From Streptomyces sp. NBC_01197 (GTDB lineage: Bacteria; Actinomycetota; Actinomycetes; Streptomycetales; Streptomycetaceae), in assembly GCF_036010505.1 (NCBI RefSeq), contig NZ_CP108569.1, positions 4,382,001 to 4,446,000 on the forward strand: a stretch of 64,000 nt of DNA. The letters are read 5' to 3'. Numbering within the stretch: the first letter of the stretch is position 1; every line of letters begins with the position of its first letter. The notes under the pieces are model-generated. The model was not told the DNA's origin and did no database searches. It saw only the letters and a program-made list of their open reading frames with translations. The translations under genes were made by a program, and so were the position numbers. Below, one piece after another: positions 35,671 through 43,954 of the stretch.

Positions 35671-36810
35671 TCACCCCCGGACGATTGCCGCCGCGATCTT
35701 GCGTGCGTCGATCGCCAGCTCGCGGAGCATCCCGCTGATGGGGTTGGTGAACCCCGTGAAGAACAGTCCGGGCGCCTGCGCGGGGGAGCGGCCGCCGTGC
35801 ACCACGGGCCTGCCCCGCGCGTCCAGCACGTCCAGATGTCCCACCAGGGGCTCCAGCGCCCGCCGGTAGCCGGTCGCCGCGATCACCGCGTCCGGTGAGA
35901 TCCGGGTGCCGTCGGCCAGGACGACCTTGCCGTCCTCGAAGGAGTCCACCGCCGCGACCGGTTCGACCCGGCCGGTGCGGACCGCGTCGATCAGACCCAC
36001 GTCCTGTACGGGGATCGCGCCCTCGCGCACCCGGGAGTAGAGGCCCGTGTCGGGGCGCGGCAGACCCTGCGCGGAGAGGTCGGGCACGGAGATCCTGCAC
36101 AGCGTCTCGCCGGCCCGGTCCACCAGCCGTGTCGGCAGTCTGCGGACCAGGATGCCGGTGCGCTGCGCGGGCCAGCCGGCCGTGGAGCGCCGGATGATGT
36201 GCGGGACGGTGCGGATGGCTATGCGTACCCGCCCGGCACCACCCTCGACCAGGTCGACGGCGATCTCGGCGCCGGTGTTGCCGGCCCCGACGACGAGCAC
36301 GTCCCGGCCCGCGTACGGGGCGGCGTCGCGGTACTCGCCCGCGTGCACCAGGTCGCCGTGGAAGGTGTCCTCACCGGCCCAGTCGGGCACCCTGGGCGTG
36401 TGGTTGTACCCCGTGGCCACGACCACCGCGCTGCCGGTCAGCTCCCGTCCGCCGGTCGCGTGCAGCAGCCACCCCGGGCCGTCGGCGCGGTCGATCCGGC
36501 TGACCTCGACCCCGGTGACGGTCTCCAGGCTGTGGTGATCCGCGTACTTCTCCAGGTACCGCACGACGTTGTCCCGCGACACCCAGCGCCCGAAGGAGCG
36601 CGGCATCGGCAGCCCCGGCAGTGCCGAGAGCCGCCGGGTGGTGTGCAGATGCAGACGGTCGTAATGGTGGCGCCAGGAGGCGCCGACGTCGGTGGACTTC
36701 TCCAGGATGACGGCCCGTACGCCCCGCCCGCGCAGCGCGGCGGCAGCGGCCAGTCCGCCCGGTCCCGCCCCGATGACGTAGACGGGCCGGTCGTCCTTCG
36801 TGTCGTCCAT
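35671..36810 (-). CDS. FAD-dependent monooxygenase (FMO/Baeyer-Villiger-like)
   Basis: A flavoprotein of about 379 residues with two Rossmann motifs: GAGPGGLAAAAALRGRG near residue 13 (FAD) and VVGAGNTGAEIAVDL near 170 (NADPH). VVVATGYNHTPRVPDW between them matches the FMO-type ATG motif. It could hydroxylate or insert oxygen into a ketone. ATG 36810 is preferred. The extension to 36885 has AT-rich third positions unlike the gene, although AGAGG lies before it. The promoter side carries the palindrome at 36923, shared with the divergent DoxX gene. Confidence 0.88.
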   Translation of the reverse strand: MDDTKDDRPVYVIGAGPGGLAAAAALRGRGVRAVILEKSTDVGASWRHHYDRLHLHTTRRLSALPGLPMPRSFGRWVSRDNVVRYLEKYADHHSLETVTGVEVSRIDRADGPGWLLHATGGRELTGSAVVVATGYNHTPRVPDWAGEDTFHGDLVHAGEYRDAAPYAGRDVLVVGAGNTGAEIAVDLVEGGAGRVRIAIRTVPHIIRRSTAGWPAQRTGILVRRLPTRLVDRAGETLCRISVPDLSAQGLPRPDTGLYSRVREGAIPVQDVGLIDAVRTGRVEPVAAVDSFEDGKVVLADGTRISPDAVIAATGYRRALEPLVGHLDVLDARGRPVVHGGRSPAQAPGLFFTGFTNPISGMLRELAIDARKIAAAIVRG

Positions 36811-36922
36811 GAAACGGAGCGTAATGGCCCGTTCGCTTGATAGGTCTCGGTCAAGGGCAGAAGCGATTGCGAATTGATCACGCATGCACACCTCTTGCGC
36901 GCAGTGGCTTCCATCCGTTGAA

Positions 36923-36937
36923 CTGACGTACCGTCAG
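36923..36937. promoter_or_regulatory. Palindromic operator CTGACGTACCGTCAG
   Basis: Exact CTGAC-N5-GTCAG palindrome between the divergent flavin monooxygenase and DoxX/DUF35 genes, 33 bases before the DoxX start. One site could control both directions. Confidence 0.8.
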
Positions 36938-36969
36938 AAACATGGGGAGCAACGACCGGAGGGGATTCG

Positions 36970-37422
36970 ATGCATTCGATCTGGCTCAGTGGCGCCGAGT
37001 GGCTCGCCGTCCTCCGAATCGGACTCGGTCTGTGGTGGCTGGAGAGCTGGCGCCACAAGGACAAGAAGGCCTGGTTCGAGCGCGGTACGGGCATCGCCTG
37101 GGCGGGGGACGTGGCGGGCAAGCACAAGTGGCCGGTGGTGAAGCGGGGCTTCGAGCGGTTCGTGGCGCCCCGGCCCCGGGTCATGGCCCACGTCGTCGTC
37201 TACGCGGAACTCGCCCTCGGTCTGGGCCTGGTGGTCGGATTCCTGACCCCGGTGGCGCTGGTCGCCGGGTTCCTGCTCAACCTCCTCTACCTCGTACTGA
37301 TGATCCACGACTGGGCCGAGCAGGGGCAGAACGCGATGATGGCGCTGATCTCCCTGGCCGCCTTCGGCGCGATGGCCTGGCAGACCTGGTCACTCGACCA
37401 CGCGATCGGACTCTTCTCTTGA
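36970..37422 (+). CDS. DoxX-family membrane protein
   Basis: A 150-residue integral membrane protein with four hydrophobic segments (around residues 8-25, 70-90, 95-112 and 120-140). It resembles DoxX / quinone-oxidoreductase small-subunit proteins (LAVLRIGLGLWWLESW, AELALGLGLVVGFLTPVAL). The biochemical role is unclear. GGAGGGG 6 bases before ATG 36970 supports the start. Its stop overlaps the TTG start of the DUF35 gene, so they form an operon. Confidence 0.88.
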   Translation: MHSIWLSGAEWLAVLRIGLGLWWLESWRHKDKKAWFERGTGIAWAGDVAGKHKWPVVKRGFERFVAPRPRVMAHVVVYAELALGLGLVVGFLTPVALVAGFLLNLLYLVLMIHDWAEQGQNAMMALISLAAFGAMAWQTWSLDHAIGLFS

Positions 37423-37868
37423 CGGACCCCGCACCCGCGCCCGCATCCACGACAGCCACCGCCCCGCGGTTCGATCTGCCGGAGCCGGACACCTTCACCG
37501 CGCCCTACTGGGCCGCTGCCGCCGAGGGCCGGCTGCTGATCAGGCGCTGCGGCGGGTGCGGGAAGCCGCACCACTACCCGCGCGAGTTCTGCCCGCACTG
37601 CTGGAGCGACGACGTCACCTGGGAGCAGGCGAGCGGCCGGGCCACGCTCTACACCTGGTCGGTGGTGCACCGGAACGACCTGCCGCCCTTCGGGAAGCGA
37701 GTCCCGTACGTCGCGGCGGTGGTGGATCTGGCCGAGGGGCCACGCCTGATGACCGAGATCGTCGACTGCCAGGCGGACGGGCTGCGTATCGGGATGGCGC
37801 TGGACGTCACGTTCCGCGAACTGACCCCCGGCGTCAGCGTGCCGGTATTCCGCGCCGACGGGTCCTAG
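37419..37868 (+). CDS. DUF35 zinc-ribbon/OB-fold protein (ChsH2-type)
   Basis: A 149-residue protein. The zinc ribbon is CGGCGKPHHYPREFCPHC (residues 44-61, two CxxC pairs) and is followed by an OB-fold (TLYTWSVVHRNDLPPF, VPYVAAVVDLAEGPRLMTEI). DUF35 proteins bind acyl-CoA and pair with Ltp-like thiolases or hydratases, as in steroid side-chain cleavage. No thiolase is adjacent; the one at 49410 lacks its own DUF35 neighbour. The TTG start at 37419 overlaps the DoxX stop (TTGA). Confidence 0.88.
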   Translation: MTDPAPAPASTTATAPRFDLPEPDTFTAPYWAAAAEGRLLIRRCGGCGKPHHYPREFCPHCWSDDVTWEQASGRATLYTWSVVHRNDLPPFGKRVPYVAAVVDLAEGPRLMTEIVDCQADGLRIGMALDVTFRELTPGVSVPVFRADGS

Positions 37869-37994
37869 CCGGACGGGTTGTGGTCGAGTCGGGTCTTGGC
37901 GCGTGTCTCCTCGCCGGGCTAGTGGCGCGGAACTGGCAGGCGCCGGCATGGTCCTGCTCGACCGAAAAGCTCGTTCGCCTTTTGCAGGCCGTGC

Positions 37995-38156
37995 GTGGAC
38001 TCTGACACGGTCGAAGCCGCCGACCTCGGAATCAATGCCGGAAGCGCCTCCCCCGCCATGCTCCCCGGCCCCGCCCTGGCCGCCGTCGTCCACCTCGTCT
38101 CGGCGTACCTCCTGGGCGCAGCCCACCTCACCGGGCGGGACAGATCCAGCCGGTGA
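37995..38156 (+). CDS. Possible 53-residue small membrane-like protein
   Basis: A GTG-started frame with about 87% G or C at third positions, in a 372-base gap that otherwise holds no gene. It reads VDSDTVEAADLG, then a hydrophobic stretch (MLPGPALAAVVHLVSAYLLG) and a basic end. There is no clear ribosome-binding site. It could be a real small membrane protein or the remnant of a longer gene. Confidence 0.35.
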   Translation: MDSDTVEAADLGINAGSASPAMLPGPALAAVVHLVSAYLLGAAHLTGRDRSSR

Positions 38157-38240
38157 AAACCCATTCGCAGGTGCCGGAAACCCTCGGAGTGCGCGGTGGC
38201 AGCGCGACTCGTCATTGTGCAGTGTCTTACTCGGGCCGGG

Positions 38241-39170
38241 TCAGAGGTGGAACTCCGGTGCCATCTCAGGGAGTTCGGCGGTGACGGCGCGGATGGCGTC
38301 CCGTAGCCAGCGCTGCCCCAGGTCGCCGTCGAGCCGGGGGTGCCAGGCCATCTGGTAGTGCAGCGGGCGGATCTCCTCGGGGGCGGGCAGGATCCGGATC
38401 CCGGGGCCAGGGTGCTGCTGCGCGAGCAGGCGCGCGGGCAGCGTGAGAATCAGCCGGGTGCCCAGGACAGAGAGCGCGGCCAGCGAGTGGTAGGGCACGG
38501 TCAGCCCGGCGTGGCGGGGTGTCCCGAGGTCCTCCAGACGCCGCTCGATCGCGGTCTGGCGCTCGTCGGTGGTGCCGACGACCACGTGGGTGGCGTCCAG
38601 ATACTCCTCCAGAGTGATCTCCGGGCGCCCCGCCATCGGGTGGTCGGCGGAGAGCACGCACATGAACCGGTCGTCGAAGAGATGCTCGGTGTGCAGCGCG
38701 GTGACCGGCTCCGACCTGGCGTAGAACATCAAGTCGACGACGCCCCGGTCGAGGTCCTCGTGGATGGCGTCGTGCCAGGTGCGGAAGTACAGCGTGGAGC
38801 GCGGCGACTCCCGGAAGACGCGCTGGAAGACCGCGGGGGCGAACACCCGGGCGTAGTCGGTCCCGGCGACCCGGAAGGCCTCGGCGGCCTCGGCGGGGTC
38901 GAACTCCTCCGGGGCGAACAGGCCTTCCAGCCGTGGCAGGACCGCCCGCAGCTGGCGCTGGACGCGCTCGGCTCGCGGGGTGAGCCGGTATCCGCGCGGC
39001 GTGCGTACCAGCAGTTCGTCGCCGAGCGTGTCCCGCAGTCGCTGCAGCGCCCGGCTCATCGCTGGCTGGCTCATCCCGGCGACTTCGGCGGCGTGCGAGA
39101 CATGCCGCTCCTCCAGCAGCGCGGCCAGCGGAGCCAGCAGATTGAGATCGACCCGTTCAATATGCGCCAT
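38241..39170 (-). CDS. LysR-family transcriptional regulator
   Basis: A 309-residue regulator with an N-terminal winged helix-turn-helix (LNLLAPLAALLEERHVSHAA, GMSQPAMSRALQRLRDTLGD) and a C-terminal inducer-binding domain of NodD/PcpR type. It is divergent from the SDR gene at 39305 across an unusually AT-rich 134 bases (39175-39215). That stretch probably holds its binding site, and it likely controls the SDR and esterase genes. The ligand is unknown. Confidence 0.93.
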   Translation of the reverse strand: MAHIERVDLNLLAPLAALLEERHVSHAAEVAGMSQPAMSRALQRLRDTLGDELLVRTPRGYRLTPRAERVQRQLRAVLPRLEGLFAPEEFDPAEAAEAFRVAGTDYARVFAPAVFQRVFRESPRSTLYFRTWHDAIHEDLDRGVVDLMFYARSEPVTALHTEHLFDDRFMCVLSADHPMAGRPEITLEEYLDATHVVVGTTDERQTAIERRLEDLGTPRHAGLTVPYHSLAALSVLGTRLILTLPARLLAQQHPGPGIRILPAPEEIRPLHYQMAWHPRLDGDLGQRWLRDAIRAVTAELPEMAPEFHL

Positions 39171-39304
39171 GTGAATAACCTAGATATTTACGATGCATTA
39201 GACAAATACCCGCACGCGGCAGAGGGTTGATCCTGTCGCCGGGCGGATGGCCCGCGAACTCCCTCAGCGCGGGCACCCGGACGGGTGCCGGATCAGGAGC
39301 AGTC

Positions 39305-40066
39305 ATGAACGGCGTGGTGTCGCAGCGCGGATCCGGCCGGCCCAGGGTGGCCGTGGTGACCGGCGGATCGGGCGGCATCGGCGGTGCGGTCGCGCGTCGG
39401 CTGGCCGCGGACGGTATGGCCGTGGTCGTCCACTACGCGGGCGGCGCGGCGGCAGCCGAGGCGGTCGTCGAGGCAGTCACCGCGGTCGGCGGCACGGCGG
39501 TCGCCCTGCCCGGCGACGTCGCCGAGCCGGGCGAGATGGCTAGGCTCTTCGACACCACGGAGGAGCGATTCGGGGGCGTCGACGCGGTGGTCCACACTGC
39601 CGGGATCATGCTGCTGGCCCCGTTCGCCGAGATGGAGATGGACGACTTCGACCGGATGCACCGGGTCAACGTCCGCGGGACCTTCGTGGTCTCCCAGCTC
39701 GCCGCCCGCAGACTGCGCCCCGGCGGCGCGCTGATCAACTTCTCCACCTCGGTGACCCGGCTCCAGCAGCCCGGCTACGGCGGTTACGCGGCGGCCAAGG
39801 GCGCGGTCGAGGCCATGACCCTGGTCCTGGCCCGCGAACTGCGCGGCCGGGACGTCACCGTCAACGCGGTGGCCCCCGGGCCGACCGCGACGCCGCTTTT
39901 CGCCGAGGGCAAGAGCGAGGAACTCATCCTCCGGATAGCCGCCGCCGCGCCCCTGGAGCGTCTCGGCACCCCCGAGGACATCGCAGAGGCCGTCGCCTTC
40001 CTGGCCGGGCCCGGCGGACGCTGGATCAACGGCCAGGTGCTGTTCAGCAACGGCGGCATCGCCTGA
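39305..40066 (+). CDS. Short-chain dehydrogenase/reductase
   Basis: A 253-residue classical SDR: TGGSGGIGGAVARRLA (residues 19-34), HTAGIMLLAPF near 92, serine in NFSTSVTR, and YGGYAAAKGAV as the YxxxK motif near 160. It resembles 3-oxoacyl reductases or sugar dehydrogenases. AGGAG 6 bases before ATG 39305 sets the start. It is followed by an alpha/beta hydrolase gene, and both are likely controlled by the divergent LysR protein. Confidence 0.92.
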   Translation: MNGVVSQRGSGRPRVAVVTGGSGGIGGAVARRLAADGMAVVVHYAGGAAAAEAVVEAVTAVGGTAVALPGDVAEPGEMARLFDTTEERFGGVDAVVHTAGIMLLAPFAEMEMDDFDRMHRVNVRGTFVVSQLAARRLRPGGALINFSTSVTRLQQPGYGGYAAAKGAVEAMTLVLARELRGRDVTVNAVAPGPTATPLFAEGKSEELILRIAAAAPLERLGTPEDIAEAVAFLAGPGGRWINGQVLFSNGGIA

Positions 40067-40189
40067 CCCCCTCATCGCCGCCCCGATGACCGCGCATCGC
40101 CGCGCCCACGCGCCTCCATCGCCGCGCCGAGCCCCCCGTCACCGCACCCGTACCAGCCCCCATCACCCCACCGCGATCGGAAAGCCACC

Positions 40190-41092
40190 ATGACCCGCCG
40201 CCAGCTGGACGCCATATCCGACCTGTTGCTGCACTCGCCTCTGGACCTGGGCGGCGACGTCGAGAAGATGCGCCGCGTCTTCGACGAGATGCTCGGCGGC
40301 GCGCCGCTGCCCGGCGATGTCCGTAGCCGCACCACTGAGCTGGGCGGGGTGCCCGCCGTGGAGGTGCGCGCCGGCGCCGCCGAGCCGACGGGCGGCACCG
40401 TGCTCTACTTCCACGGCGGCGCCTACGCGATCGGCTCCGCCGCCGCCAGTGTCGGCCTGGCCTCCGAGATCGCCCGGCGCACCGCGGCCGACGCCCTCTC
40501 CGTCGACTACCGGCTCGCCCCCGAGCATCCCTTCCCGGCCGCCGTGGACGACGCCCTCGCCGCCTACCGTGCGCTGCTCGACCGGGGCGTCCCGGCCCGA
40601 TCGGTCGCTGTCACCGGCGAGTCGGCCGGCGGCGGCCTCGCCCTTGCCCTGCTGCTGGCGATCCGGGAAGCGGGGCTGCCGCAGCCGTCGTCCGCGACCG
40701 TGCTGTCCCCGTGGACGGACCTCACCCAGTCCGGTTCCACCATGGCGACCCGGGCCGACGTGGATCCGGCGGTCACCCGCCGGGCCCTGGAGACCCGGTC
40801 CGCCGACTACCTGGCCGGGGCGGATCCGCGTACCCCGCTGGCCAGCCCGCTCCACGCCGATCTGCGCGGACTGCCCCCGCTGCTGATCCAGGCCGGCGGC
40901 CGGGAAGTCCTGCTCGACGACGCCCTGCGGCTGGCCGCGCGGGCCGCACACGCCGACGTCCCGGTCACCCTGCAGACATTCCCCGGGGCGCCGCACGTCT
41001 TCCAGGGCTTCGCCCCGGCCGTCGACGAGGCCGCCCAAGCCCTCGACCAGGTGGCCGCCTTCATCAACAGCCATGTACAAGTGGAGGGTTGA
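40190..41092 (+). CDS. Alpha/beta-hydrolase esterase (hormone-sensitive lipase family)
   Basis: A 300-residue cytoplasmic esterase. It has the oxyanion motif YFHGGAYAIGS near residue 73, the nucleophile elbow GESAGGGLAL near 143, the acid residue in DVDPAVTRR or REVLLDDALR, and histidine in GAPHVFQGF near 267. The family hydrolyses short acyl esters. It lies 124 bases after the SDR, probably in the same operon. Confidence 0.93.
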   Translation: MTRRQLDAISDLLLHSPLDLGGDVEKMRRVFDEMLGGAPLPGDVRSRTTELGGVPAVEVRAGAAEPTGGTVLYFHGGAYAIGSAAASVGLASEIARRTAADALSVDYRLAPEHPFPAAVDDALAAYRALLDRGVPARSVAVTGESAGGGLALALLLAIREAGLPQPSSATVLSPWTDLTQSGSTMATRADVDPAVTRRALETRSADYLAGADPRTPLASPLHADLRGLPPLLIQAGGREVLLDDALRLAARAAHADVPVTLQTFPGAPHVFQGFAPAVDEAAQALDQVAAFINSHVQVEG

Positions 41093-41467
41093 CCACGAAA
41101 GCCGTACCACCACTTAACAGGACACCTGGGCATTTGTGGCGACGTTGGTGGGGTCCAGCCGTCCGATGGTTCGCTTGGTTCGCTCAGCCCGTCGGTACAG
41201 CGTCCGGTGACACAGCCGCATGCCGGACGCTGAAACCGCTGTACACGGCGCGGATCTGTGCCAGGGCGCTGAGGGGTGTGCCGGGTTCCCAGAAGACGGT
41301 GCGAGCGGTCCTGACGCGGGCTGCCTGGCGCTCCGTGTCCCGTGCATGGCTGTCGGACTGCCATCGTGCGGCTGCGGCCCGGACCGGGTGGAAGACCTCG
41401 CGGGTGGTGTACCGCCCGCCGACGCCCCCCGGGCACCGCCGCGACCCCCCGCGTGTTGAATAGCCGC
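41093..41467 (-). other. Gene-free interval with a coding-like minus-strand frame, possible gene remnant
   Basis: 375 bases between the esterase and the acetyltransferase. On the minus strand one frame runs from about 41425 to a TGA at 41184 with gene-like composition (YTTREVFHPVRAAAARW, ALAQIRAVYSGFSVRHA). It has no start codon with a ribosome-binding site, and its upstream part runs into the acetyltransferase start. It may be the decayed 3' end of a lost gene; I do not recognise it. Confidence 0.25.
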
Positions 41468-42073
41468 ATGACCGACATACGGACCCAGCAGGAGGTGCAC
41501 GGCCTCGGCCTGAGCCTGCGCCCCTGGGGCGCCGCGGACGCCGATGTGCTGCTGCGCGGTGTCACCGACCCCGAATACCTGCGCTGGAACACCCCCCTGA
41601 GGCCCATCGCCGACCTCGCCGACGCCCGCGAAGCGATCAGGTACCGGAGCGAGGGATGGCTGAGCGGGAAGCTCGCGCACTTCGCCGTCGCCGAGGGCGG
41701 CGAGATCGTCGGCGGCGTCGGGCTCTCCGGCATCGACCGCCACATGTGCCAGGCGGCGGTGGGTTACTGGGTGCTGCCCGGCCTGCGCGGCCGGGGTATC
41801 GCCACTCGCGCGGTGGAGCTCTGCACCCGCTGGGCCTTCGAGCAGGAGGGCATCCACCGCATCGAACTGCGCCACGCCGTGGACCACATGGCGTCCTGCC
41901 GGGTCGCGGAGCGCTGCGGTTACGCGTACGAGGGCACCCGGCGCGACGGGATGCACCAGGCCCAGCGGCCCGGCACCTACCGCGACGCGCATCAGCACGC
42001 CCGGCTGGCCACTGACCCGTACCCCAGCCCCGACCCCAGCCCCGATCCCGGCCCCAGCTCCACCCCACGGTGA
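41468..42073 (+). CDS. GNAT-family N-acetyltransferase
   Basis: A 201-residue RimJ/RimL-like acetyltransferase that transfers acetyl from acetyl-CoA to an amine or protein N-terminus. Motif A is VGYWVLPGLRGRGIATRAV near residue 98. HRIELRHAVDHMASCRVAERCGY is the typical GNAT C-terminal part. The last 20 residues are a PSPDPSPDPGP repeat with no known role. The start ATG 41468 begins the conserved domain. Confidence 0.9.
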   Translation: MTDIRTQQEVHGLGLSLRPWGAADADVLLRGVTDPEYLRWNTPLRPIADLADAREAIRYRSEGWLSGKLAHFAVAEGGEIVGGVGLSGIDRHMCQAAVGYWVLPGLRGRGIATRAVELCTRWAFEQEGIHRIELRHAVDHMASCRVAERCGYAYEGTRRDGMHQAQRPGTYRDAHQHARLATDPYPSPDPSPDPGPSSTPR

Positions 42074-42138
42074 CCGGAGGCGCCGGGTAACGATCCCGGC
42101 GGGCCGTACGCAGGAACAGATGACGAAGGAGGTCCGGT

Positions 42139-42819
42139 ATGGGCGCTGGGCGTGGACTGACGGTGACTGGGTGGGTATTGGGCAGTCTGGGCGTCCTGCT
42201 TCTGGCCGCCGGCGCCCTCTGGGGCTTCCGTGGGTACGAGTCGGTCAGCGTGAACGACGACTCGATGGCCCCGGCGTACGCCAAGGGCGACCGGGTGGCC
42301 ATCGAGAAGAGCGACGGCGGCGGCCTGCACCACGGTGAAGTGGTGCTCTATCGCACCTCGGAACGGTACGACGGCGCCGACGTCTTCCGGCGCGTCATCG
42401 CGCTCGGCGGCGACCACCTCGTCTTCGACGGGAAGCAGCTGGTGCTCAACGGCGAACCGCTGGACGAGCCGTACCTCGACGGCGGCGACAAGGGCACGTC
42501 GGACGCGTACGACGTCCTGGTTCCGCACGGCCGGATGTTCACCCTCGGCGACAACCGCGCCGACGCGCTGGACTCCCGGAACTTCCTCGCCGACCAGGCG
42601 GGCACCCTGCCGGTGAAGGTGGTGCGGGGCCGGATCATCGACAACCCGGCGATGCCGCTGCTGCTCGCCGTGAGCGTCCTGGCGGGCACGCTGCTCGCGC
42701 TGGCGGGCGCCGGGTTCGGGCTGGCGGGCCGCGTGGTCCGCCGCCGCAGGCTGGCCGCGCTCACGCTCTACGGCCAGAGCAGCTCGCGCGCCCAGTCCCT
42801 GCTCTCCGTACGCCGGTAG
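42139..42819 (+). CDS. Signal peptidase I-like protein with altered catalytic lysine position
   Basis: A 226-residue membrane protein of the S26 family. It has an N-terminal transmembrane helix (WVLGSLGVLLLAAGALWGF) and a C-terminal one (LLLAVSVLAGTLLALAGAGFGL). Box B NDDSMAPAY carries the serine nucleophile near residue 40, box C is KGDRVAIEK, and box E is LGDNRADALDSRNF. Box D reads DVFRRVIALGGD, where signal peptidases normally have K-R; the catalytic lysine position is arginine here. Activity is therefore uncertain. Its 3' end overlaps the convergent oxidase gene by 52 bases. Confidence 0.85.
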   Translation: MGAGRGLTVTGWVLGSLGVLLLAAGALWGFRGYESVSVNDDSMAPAYAKGDRVAIEKSDGGGLHHGEVVLYRTSERYDGADVFRRVIALGGDHLVFDGKQLVLNGEPLDEPYLDGGDKGTSDAYDVLVPHGRMFTLGDNRADALDSRNFLADQAGTLPVKVVRGRIIDNPAMPLLLAVSVLAGTLLALAGAGFGLAGRVVRRRRLAALTLYGQSSSRAQSLLSVRR

Positions 42820-43436
42820 CGCAGCCGCACATGACAGCGGCGGGCGTCGCCCTGGAAGAACTCCACCTCGGCCGGGTCCAGCACATAGCTCGTCCAGCTC
42901 GGTACGGGCGCCTCCGGATCGGCCTGCGCACACTCCCACGCGGCGGCCGATGCCTCCTCCAGCTCGCCCAGTGAACCCAGCACTGCACTCATCCGCCCGG
43001 TGAGCGCGGCTGCCAGCGCCCCGGTCGAGCGGGCGTGCAGATCGGCCTGCCCCTCGGCGGCGGGCGCGGCGGTCACCGGCCCGCGCAGCCGGACCTGCCG
43101 GGCCTGCGCCGCCCAGTAGAAGCCGAGCGCGGCCTCCGGACGCGCGGCCAGCTGACGGCCCTTGGCGCTCCCGGAGTGCGAGGCGAAGTGCCAGCCGCGC
43201 GCATCCGCGCCGTGCAGCATCAGCGTCCGTACGTCGGGGCGCCCGGCGGCGTCGACAGTGGCGAGCGTCATGGCGTGCGGCTCGGGCTGACCGGCGGCAG
43301 CCGCGGAACGCAGCCACTCCTGGAAGAGCGGGAGGGGAGCGGCGGGTGCGGTGTCCGGATCGAACTCCGGCAGTTCGGGCAGGTCCCAGACCCGCAGGGT
43401 GTGCAGGAACTCGGTGAAGTCGTCCATACGGGCCAT
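42768..43436 (-). CDS. Pyridoxamine 5'-phosphate oxidase-family flavoprotein
   Basis: A 222-residue PNPOx-fold protein. The family enzyme oxidises pyridoxamine- or pyridoxine-phosphate to PLP using FMN. Visible are PHAMTLATVDAAGRPDVRTL (FMN site), GWHFASHSGSAKGRQLAARP, AALGFYWAAQARQVRLRG and the C-terminal HVRLRYRRTESRDWARELLWP end. The last feature resembles PdxH, where the R-x-L end binds substrate. The start could be ATG 43436 or 43427. Confidence 0.88.
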   Translation of the reverse strand: MARMDDFTEFLHTLRVWDLPELPEFDPDTAPAAPLPLFQEWLRSAAAAGQPEPHAMTLATVDAAGRPDVRTLMLHGADARGWHFASHSGSAKGRQLAARPEAALGFYWAAQARQVRLRGPVTAAPAAEGQADLHARSTGALAAALTGRMSAVLGSLGELEEASAAAWECAQADPEAPVPSWTSYVLDPAEVEFFQGDARRCHVRLRYRRTESRDWARELLWP

Positions 43437-43462
43437 TGTCGGCTGCGCCCCCGCCCCCGCGC

Positions 43463-43870
43463 CTACTCCGGCTCGCGGCAGAGCTGCGCCGTGATCACCG
43501 CGTGCAGCAGTTCCGGGTCGACGAACTCTCCCTTCACGGGAGGATCGCAGCGCCAGTGCAGCGGATACGTGTTGCCGTTCGGCGCCGGGATCCCGACGTA
43601 CTGGTCCCGCGCGGAGGGCCCGTAACAGGTCACCCCCGGCGGCCAGTCGAACTCGTGCGAGGCCCCCGGCGGGATCAGGAAGTACGTCCACCGGCCCCCG
43701 GCCACCTCCCGTACGACGGGCCCCGGCGCCCCGTCGGTGAGCGTGCCGAGATGGTGCAGCACGGCCTCGCCGCGCACCCCCCGGACGCGGATGGCATCGA
43801 AGTGCACTCCGGTGAGGCGGAGTTGGTGCCCCGATGCCGGTACCCAATCGGGGAGATTTTCAGTCGTCAT
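43463..43870 (-). CDS. Conserved hypothetical protein next to the XRE/DUF397 locus
   Basis: A 135-residue protein without a recognised domain. It reads MTTENLPDWVPASGHQLRL, then GGRWTYFLIPPGASHEFDW and PLHWRCDPPVKGEFVDPELL. Its length and position, divergent from an XRE regulator, match a hypothetical gene often found there in Streptomyces. The start ATG 43870 is preferred over the upstream open frame. Function unknown. Confidence 0.75.
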   Translation of the reverse strand: MTTENLPDWVPASGHQLRLTGVHFDAIRVRGVRGEAVLHHLGTLTDGAPGPVVREVAGGRWTYFLIPPGASHEFDWPPGVTCYGPSARDQYVGIPAPNGNTYPLHWRCDPPVKGEFVDPELLHAVITAQLCREPE

Positions 43871-43954
43871 ACCTACGAGCATCGGCACGATTGCGTAGCG
43901 TGACCAGAGGAATGGGGTGCACATCGGGACGATGTGGAAAGGCAGGGCGATCTT

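Noticed and set aside
36811..36885. Alternative upstream start of the flavin monooxygenase
   Set aside because: AGAGG precedes ATG 36885, but fewer than half of the third positions are G or C, unlike the gene itself, so the segment is probably leader.
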